A program made the position numbers and the translations under genes. Positions 59,316-64,000 of a stretch of DNA of 64,000 bases are shown here, piece by piece. The first letter of the stretch is position 1. Every line of letters starts with the position of its first letter. The stretch comes from Xylocopa sonorina (taxonomy: Eukaryota > Arthropoda > Insecta > Hymenoptera > Apidae), in contig NW_027490147.1 of assembly GCF_050948175.1 (NCBI RefSeq), positions 496,001-560,000 of the forward strand, in the 5' to 3' direction. The notes beneath the pieces are model-generated. The model was not told where the DNA came from. It saw only the letters and a list, made by a program, of their open reading frames with translations, and searched no databases.

Positions 59316-59744
59316 ATGAGCCTTCTTGCACTACCCGCATCAACCCCTGGACCACCTGCCCCGCCGCCTGCAGAACCGGCAACCGGCAGCGTTCACGCGC
59401 GCATACTTGCACGCGCTCACACGTGCCAAGTACCGCTGTATAACTCGAACCGACCAGTATACATGGCTCGTTCACACCAGGCATCGCTGTTTCACTCTTA
59501 CTGTCTCACTCGTACTAACGAGTATATCTGCCTCGTTCGCACCAAAGACGAACACCTTTATCTAATTCGCACGGGGGATTTCGTCCTGCTGAAAGGCGCA
59601 GCCGCAGCCCATCATCTCAATGGGATTAAACGCGAAAGACGCACCTCTAGCCCCATCTCGAGACGCGAGTCCGTATTCGCTGGAACGCATGCTCCTCGCA
59701 ACGATCCGTTAATCCCCCACTCGATGGACCACATCCCTTCATGA
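59316..59744 (+). CDS. hypothetical 142-codon open frame
   Basis: An ATG-initiated frame of 142 codons, GC-richer than its surroundings, directly follows the satellite. The N-terminus is Pro/Ala-rich (STPGPPAPPPAEPATG). The middle has a loose repeat of about 10-11 residues seen as CLTRTNEYI, CLVRTKDEHL and YLIRTGDF. There is no signal peptide, membrane segment or known domain. It may be a transposon-derived or chance frame; the internal repetition at the DNA level would itself keep a frame open. Confidence 0.25.
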   Translation: MSLLALPASTPGPPAPPPAEPATGSVHARILARAHTCQVPLYNSNRPVYMARSHQASLFHSYCLTRTNEYICLVRTKDEHLYLIRTGDFVLLKGAAAAHHLNGIKRERRTSSPISRRESVFAGTHAPRNDPLIPHSMDHIPS

Positions 59745-59749
59745 TGTTT

Positions 59750-60100
59750 CAAGTAAATATTTAAAAATGGTATAAATATTATTGCATATTTTATATTTTT
59801 GTTAATTCTAAATACAATATCTCCTTAAAATACTTTATTACATCTAAAATACTATCTAATTTCATTGATGATTTCATTTCATGATATTTTAAGTAAATAT
59901 TTGAAATTAGTTTATATAATTACACGTATCATATATTTTAGTTACTTAAAAATAGAACAACCCCTCTAAATAAGATTAAACATCTATCTATCTGTCTATA
60001 TATAGATATTTTTTATTATTATATGTATATTATATAAGTTTATATGTTTATATATATTATATAAGTCGATCATTTATTTGTATCGCCCCAGTTCACTTTC
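59750..60100. other. AT-rich low-complexity spacer
   Basis: Very A/T-rich. The stretch 59741-59800 is loosely repeated at 59879-59940 (CATGAT.TTT.AAGTAAATATTT), a degenerate duplication of about 138 bp. Nothing else was recognised. Confidence 0.5.
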
Positions 60101-60309
60101 TTTCCATCGAGGCTTGCAAATCCCTCTTCGTCATTCTTGTAATAAGTACTTTAGAAAGTATGTAGTACGTATTGATGGTCCAACGCTGAAAATATCTCAA
60201 ACACTTCTGCTCTACTTAACTTAGCGTATATGCAACCTCCTATCAACATTATGTCTATTTTTTATTTGTTTCGGTTCTTAAAGTATGTATAGTCTTCTTT
60301 CGGATTAGT

Positions 60310-60715
60310 CGCGATTATGATTGATGATCTTTTCCTCTCTATGGTTGTTCGTCTTACTATCCCAGATTACCGATTTTTCGCACCGGTCACCCGCGATTAT
60401 TATTCTGTTTGCTATCTCTCCCTTTTCTATATTAACCTCAGCTTGGTTTATATATTCTTCGATTTCTTTCCCTTCCTGTTAAGCGAGAAGTAGCAGCTTA
60501 TAGCTTTTGTTCCTTCGACCATTGCATGAACGATTCCGGTCGAGGAATATGTGGTGCCATATGTGAAACATTTTCGATTAACATCGGTTATCCATATCGC
60601 AGCGTCACTGTTCTCATCTTGCAGTCAGTATTCTTACATTTTCTGCATGATTTCTTACACGATTCGGCATCTGTTCAGATAGATTTGTAGGACTTTCAGT
60701 TCCACATTCGTTTCT
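60310..60715 (-). pseudogene. LINE ORF2 endonuclease fragment
   Basis: From about 60705 down the minus strand reads LKVLQIYLNRCR, the typical first strand. DAAIWITDVN, then AISCYFSLN and EEYINQAEV follow. Near 60340-60410 is NRIIIAGD...KSVIWDSKTNNHR, the central GD...W.S..N.RG region of the endonuclease, damaged just after GD. The enzyme would nick the target DNA for reverse transcription. It is frameshifted, and nothing C-terminal to the endonuclease follows. Confidence 0.72.
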
Positions 60716-60739
60716 CGTTCTTTTCTATCAACGCCTTTC

Positions 60740-62029
60740 TGTAGGCCGGACAATTAAAACTCCGGTAACGTGTCTGATGTACGGATTCCTTCTTCCTGCC
60801 TCGCTGCGGACGATACATTTCGGTTTATTCGCGATGCAACCGATCATGGTATAAATCTGAGATCCGCATCTTCTGCAGATTCCCTTATTATCTTTGACTT
60901 CTTCGCAATTTCTGCCGATATGTCCCAGTTTATGGCATTTGACGCATCACTCTATTCTCGGTAGCACTTTACAGAGACAAGGTGTTAATGGTATTCTGAG
61001 TTGTTTGACCTTCTCCAGCTCTTTACGGTGTTCCTGTCCAAATTCAACTAACGCGACTCGATTGACTTTCAACGTTTGTTTTAACAACTTGACGTTTATA
61101 CCACTATGCTTTCCTTCGATTATTTTCTGTGTTCGTTTTATGTAATTATTCATTTCTTCTCTGGTCACCTAACGGGTATATGTTCCTTAGTTGGAGCATT
61201 ATACTCGCACTCGTACGTTTTTTTTCGAATTCTTTTTCTAGAGTTCCTTTTATGTCCTTTATTATGTTATCTATATCTGGTTTTTTGTTAAATTCTAGGA
61301 TTATATCTCCCGCTCTCGATTTTTTTGCGTCATCTTTTTGTATTTCTGTCGTTTCTCCTGCTTTTCCTCATCCCGTTGTTTGTCCTCGAATGCTTACTGT
61401 TCCTTTAATTGCTTCAATTGTCCCTGTACCATTCGCCACTAGTTCGATCAAGTGTTCGATCTCAGTTTTTTTTTATATGCCTGATGTTTCCCATTAACGT
61501 TTTCTAATATGTCATTACCTTCGTCGTATCCTCGGTCATAACATCTATCATTACGTCTGATGTGTGGCTGCCTATTCTTCTATTTGAAAGTAAGGACGTT
61601 ATTTTTATCGGTAGCATTTCCATTATCCTGCCCTTTATTTTTGGTTCCCTTACTTCGGCTCCTGATGCTTCTCCTTTCGTGCCTGTGTCGTCCGAGGCTT
61701 TCTTCTCCTCCTTTATATTTTCCTATCATTTGGTGTCATCAACAGGGGGCTCCGAACCGCCTGCCCAACAATTAATCTTCCGCCAGGACCCGATGGGGCT
61801 GATTCCGAATCGCGAGCCAGCAGCACCTTTCAGCAGCATATGCACAGCAGCCTCGCTCATTCCGGTCGGTGGGGGCTTGGGGGGGGGGGGGGGTCCTACA
61901 GCCTGCCCTGATGCGGGCGAGGAACGCAGGGCCACTTGAACCGCGACCAGCATCTATCTTATACTCTAACCGATTCGTAGTCGCGTTTTCCATTAATCTT
62001 GCCGGAATCAGTGATATTGATTCGTTCAA
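60740..62029 (-). pseudogene. LINE ORF1 (Gag-like) fragment
   Basis: The best-preserved part is 60947-61168 plus the next frame. It ends in basic and hydrophobic helices (ELEKVKQLRIPL), followed by the perfect knuckle CVKCHKLGHIGRNC at 60905-60946, a second C-x2-C motif with Tyr in place of His, and a third Cys pair. The upstream portion is Lys/Glu-rich and broken. A run of 16 G lies at 61878-61893 within it. The long plus-strand frames across this interval are antisense to it. Confidence 0.72.
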
Positions 62030-62030
62030 T

Positions 62031-62699
62031 CTAAAGTATTATTTTCTTTTTAAGTTTCCCGATATTTTTATTTGCTCTCACGATATCGTCTATTTCGTTG
62101 TACCTTGCCCTGACGGTATGGTATATAATCTGTTGTTTGATATTTGTAGGATTTCCTTTTAACAAATGCAATATTTCCACAGATTTTCTTTTTCTTTCTC
62201 TTTAGTTACGTTGTTGTTATTTGACGTTCTCTATCCTCCACATTTCCTCTCTGCACCATCGCGGAACCGGCGTTGTACGATTACTTCATAATGGCGCCCC
62301 GGTCTCGCTACACCGAGATCGAGTGTTCTCCCTTGCATCCGTTGATTTGTATATGTCACATATTGGAGAATATTTCCACTTATCCTTTGTATTTTTCGAA
62401 TTACGTTTTAGTTAGACGTATATTGGATAAGCGTCGAAATATCTGATTTCCGTACGATTTGTTGGTAAAGCTTTATTATTTTCTGACTATTTGTTTTCAT
62501 GTAGCCGAAGACGTTCCATTCAATGCGGACCCGCTCCGATTGAACCCGTCGATTATTATATTATATTACGTGAATAAACATTCAATCGGAGCGGATCTCT
62601 GCCACTCCGTAACTGCGGAAGGCTTACTGCATAGCCTCATCCCTGGGAATGTTGCAGAGGCTGCTTCCGTCCCGAAATGGAAGTGTGGTTGTGTTAAAT
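62031..62699. other. no gene recognised
   Basis: This could be the 5' untranslated part of the LINE, which reads leftward from here, but no boundary was seen. Frames at 62221-62415 and 62459-62707 (plus) have no domain. Confidence 0.4.
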
Positions 62700-62950
62700 T
62701 TAGTTAGGTTACGCTAGGTTAGGTTAGGTTGAGATATGTTTGCGTATGTTTGTATGTTGCTCGGTTATGTTGGGTTAGGTTTAAGAAGCCGTAGGTTCAA
62801 TTTCTTTATGTTTAAGGGAGGTAATGTTAAATTGTGTTAGGTTGAGTTAGATTTGAGTGCAGGCAGGTTAAGCCAGATTAGGTGCAACTGAGGTTAACTT
62901 GATTTAAATTAAGTTTAAAAGATGTTAGAGTAAGTTAAGCCAAGTAGGAG
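62700..62950 (+). repeat. degenerate TTAGG-like repeats
   Basis: GTTAGG and TTAGG words are clustered at 62703-62733 and recur with decreasing regularity to about 62950 (GGTTAGGTTTAAG, GTTAGGTTGAG, CAGGTTAAG). TTAGG is the common insect telomere unit, so this may be an interstitial telomere-like tract or simply a microsatellite of that type. Confidence 0.6.
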
Positions 62951-62954
62951 ATAG

Positions 62955-63295
62955 ATTACCGATAGCTGGCGATGCCATTCTTCGATAGTTCTTGAATTCC
63001 CGACTATTGGCAATACCAGCCGTTATTATATCATAAGCTATCGACCGCAGTCATTACCTACTGTCGATATATCGTGAGTTACCGACCGGAGGCAACACCA
63101 GTCTTTAATAAGTCTTGAGTTACCTACTATTGGTTGCACCAGCTGTACGTGTAAGCATGCGCTATCGGCTGTTGGTAACACCAGTTGTCGATAATTTATG
63201 GATTATTAAGCACAAGCAGCACCACCCGTCGGTCGATTGTGAGTAACGGACCACCAACAGCACCATCCATCGGTAACTTATAAGTTATTCTTAAT
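62955..63295 (+). repeat. degenerate tandem array, about 50-bp unit
   Basis: Six or seven diverged units can be read, each with a form of GAGTTACCGAC, GGCAACACCAG and a CGATA or GTAAT tail. Clear copies lie at about 63072-63120, 63118-63170 and 63168-63225. There is no coding capacity. Confidence 0.65.
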
Positions 63296-63474
63296 GGGAA
63301 CATTCATCCGTAGGCATGTATTGACTCATTTCGCCATCTCTTCAATCTGTGCTGAAACAGAATTGCGAACAGCTTGAGCAGTTTTCACAGAGATGACTTC
63401 GCCGGTCTGGTAACAACGGGTGCCACATATAGGTTCTCAGAAAACCATTTGCCACAGAATTCAGTGCTGAAAGG

Positions 63475-64000
63475 GTTAATAATGCTACCGCTATTTCTTT
63501 AACCAGGCATAGAATCCATAGGTATAAAAAATTATGATCTTGTGAATAACATCAATTCTAGAGGAGCACTTCTAGTGTAAGTATAAAAGTTCTGTTTTAG
63601 TTGTAGAAATAAAATTCACTAATATGACACTATACTTATTTTCAGGTCCAAGGTATGCTTACCATAATTAAAGAAAGGTACAAATCCTCATATAGTAAAT
63701 ATCAGCCCACCACTAAGTATAAAAATTAAACGAATATGGTTTCAAACTCCTGTCTCTTATATAATATTCAAGTTTGGAACATTAATGTGTTCTCTTGGAA
63801 GGGCGGATGAATACGAAAATGATGGTATTGCTGTGAATGCAGTCTTGTCAAAGACTGCAGGAAATTGTACATATTTCTACTTTCATTGTTAAGAAAAATA
63901 AATCTCTCAATTTAGGATTGCGTTACGCACGCGTTGTTTTAGGTATACATACGGCTGCAATAGAGATGTTACCTGGTTCTGAATCACAAAATAATAGTCG
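63475..64000 (+). pseudogene. HSDL2-like: HSDL2-like short-chain dehydrogenase, partial
   Basis: Three exon-like pieces match the family of hydroxysteroid dehydrogenase-like protein 2, a peroxisomal/mitochondrial SDR enzyme. Piece 1 (63475-63576) reads VNNATAISLT, then in another frame YDLVNNINSRGALLV. A 69-bp intron (63577-63645, GTAAGT...TTTCAG) joins it in phase to piece 2 (63646 to about 63866), which reads SKVCLP, a TAA stop at 63665-63667, then TNPHIVNISPPL, SYIIFK (Tyr and Lys of the active site kept) and DGIAVNAVLSKTA. Piece 3 (from 63943, after TTTTAG) reads IHTAAIEML and runs off the window. The frameshift in piece 1 (around 63505-63512) and the stop argue for a pseudogene or decayed paralogue. 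Upstream exons are absent, replaced by the tandem array. Confidence 0.75.

Larger units (their letters stand above)
60100..62030 (-). mobile_element. R1-like LINE fragment
   Basis: Read downward on the minus strand, ORF1 with clustered zinc knuckles is followed at once by the first part of an ORF2 apurinic-type endonuclease. ORF1 knuckles plus this endonuclease are typical of R1/TRAS-type non-LTR elements. Reverse transcriptase is absent, so the 3' part is missing. Frames are broken many times. Confidence 0.75.

Noticed and set aside
61129..61939. Long hydrophobic plus frames
   Set aside because: They are antisense to a purine-rich LINE ORF1; the hydrophobicity follows from pyrimidine-rich codons.

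Overview
The window looks like eukaryotic, most likely insect, chromosomal DNA: AT-rich, short canonical introns, no operons, and crowded with insect-type transposable elements (Ty3/gypsy, Ty1/copia, piggyBac, an R1-like LINE), a satellite and TTAGG-like motifs. Hymenoptera is my guess from the overall character, not something the sequence proves. No intact conserved host gene was found.

Layout. 1-17.5 kb is mostly AT-rich intergenic or intronic DNA with no recognisable coding sequence; it holds a possible solo LTR (about 1.7-1.9 kb), a purine-skewed block (3.65-4.45 kb), a GC-rich patch with a 23-base C run (7.56-7.99 kb), a possible TIR element (8.25-9.05 kb) and a GC-rich hairpin (14.6 kb). 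18.04-23.54 kb is a full-length Ty3/gypsy element, best placed near the CsRn1/Kamikaze group, with two 710-bp LTRs, a 4-bp target duplication, gag and pol. It is young by LTR similarity, but this copy has an in-frame stop in reverse transcriptase and has lost an integrase catalytic Asp. 24.69-25.09 kb is a foldback element with perfect 37-bp terminal inverted repeats. 26.2-28.9 kb is a decayed copia element on the minus strand. 29.23-29.83 kb is a 572-bp insertion flanked by a perfect 15-bp duplication. 30-40 kb is largely unannotated but has a good candidate exon for a secreted peptide (34.4-34.6 kb, minus).

40.1-59.3 kb is heterochromatin-like. A satellite of about 170-175 bp, itself a trimer of about 58-bp subunits, occurs in seven blocks whose orientation flips several times. 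Between the blocks lie broken gypsy copies of one family in both orientations, LTR remnants and a piggyBac 3' end inserted at TTAA inside a satellite monomer. 60.1-62.0 kb is an R1-like LINE fragment (ORF1 with zinc knuckles, then the start of ORF2 endonuclease) on the minus strand. It is followed by TTAGG-like DNA, a degenerate tandem array, and at the right edge three exon-like pieces of an HSDL2-type short-chain dehydrogenase gene that carry a frameshift and a stop.

Most of the sequence is therefore a record of nested insertion and decay. No operon-like or pathway-level organisation is visible.
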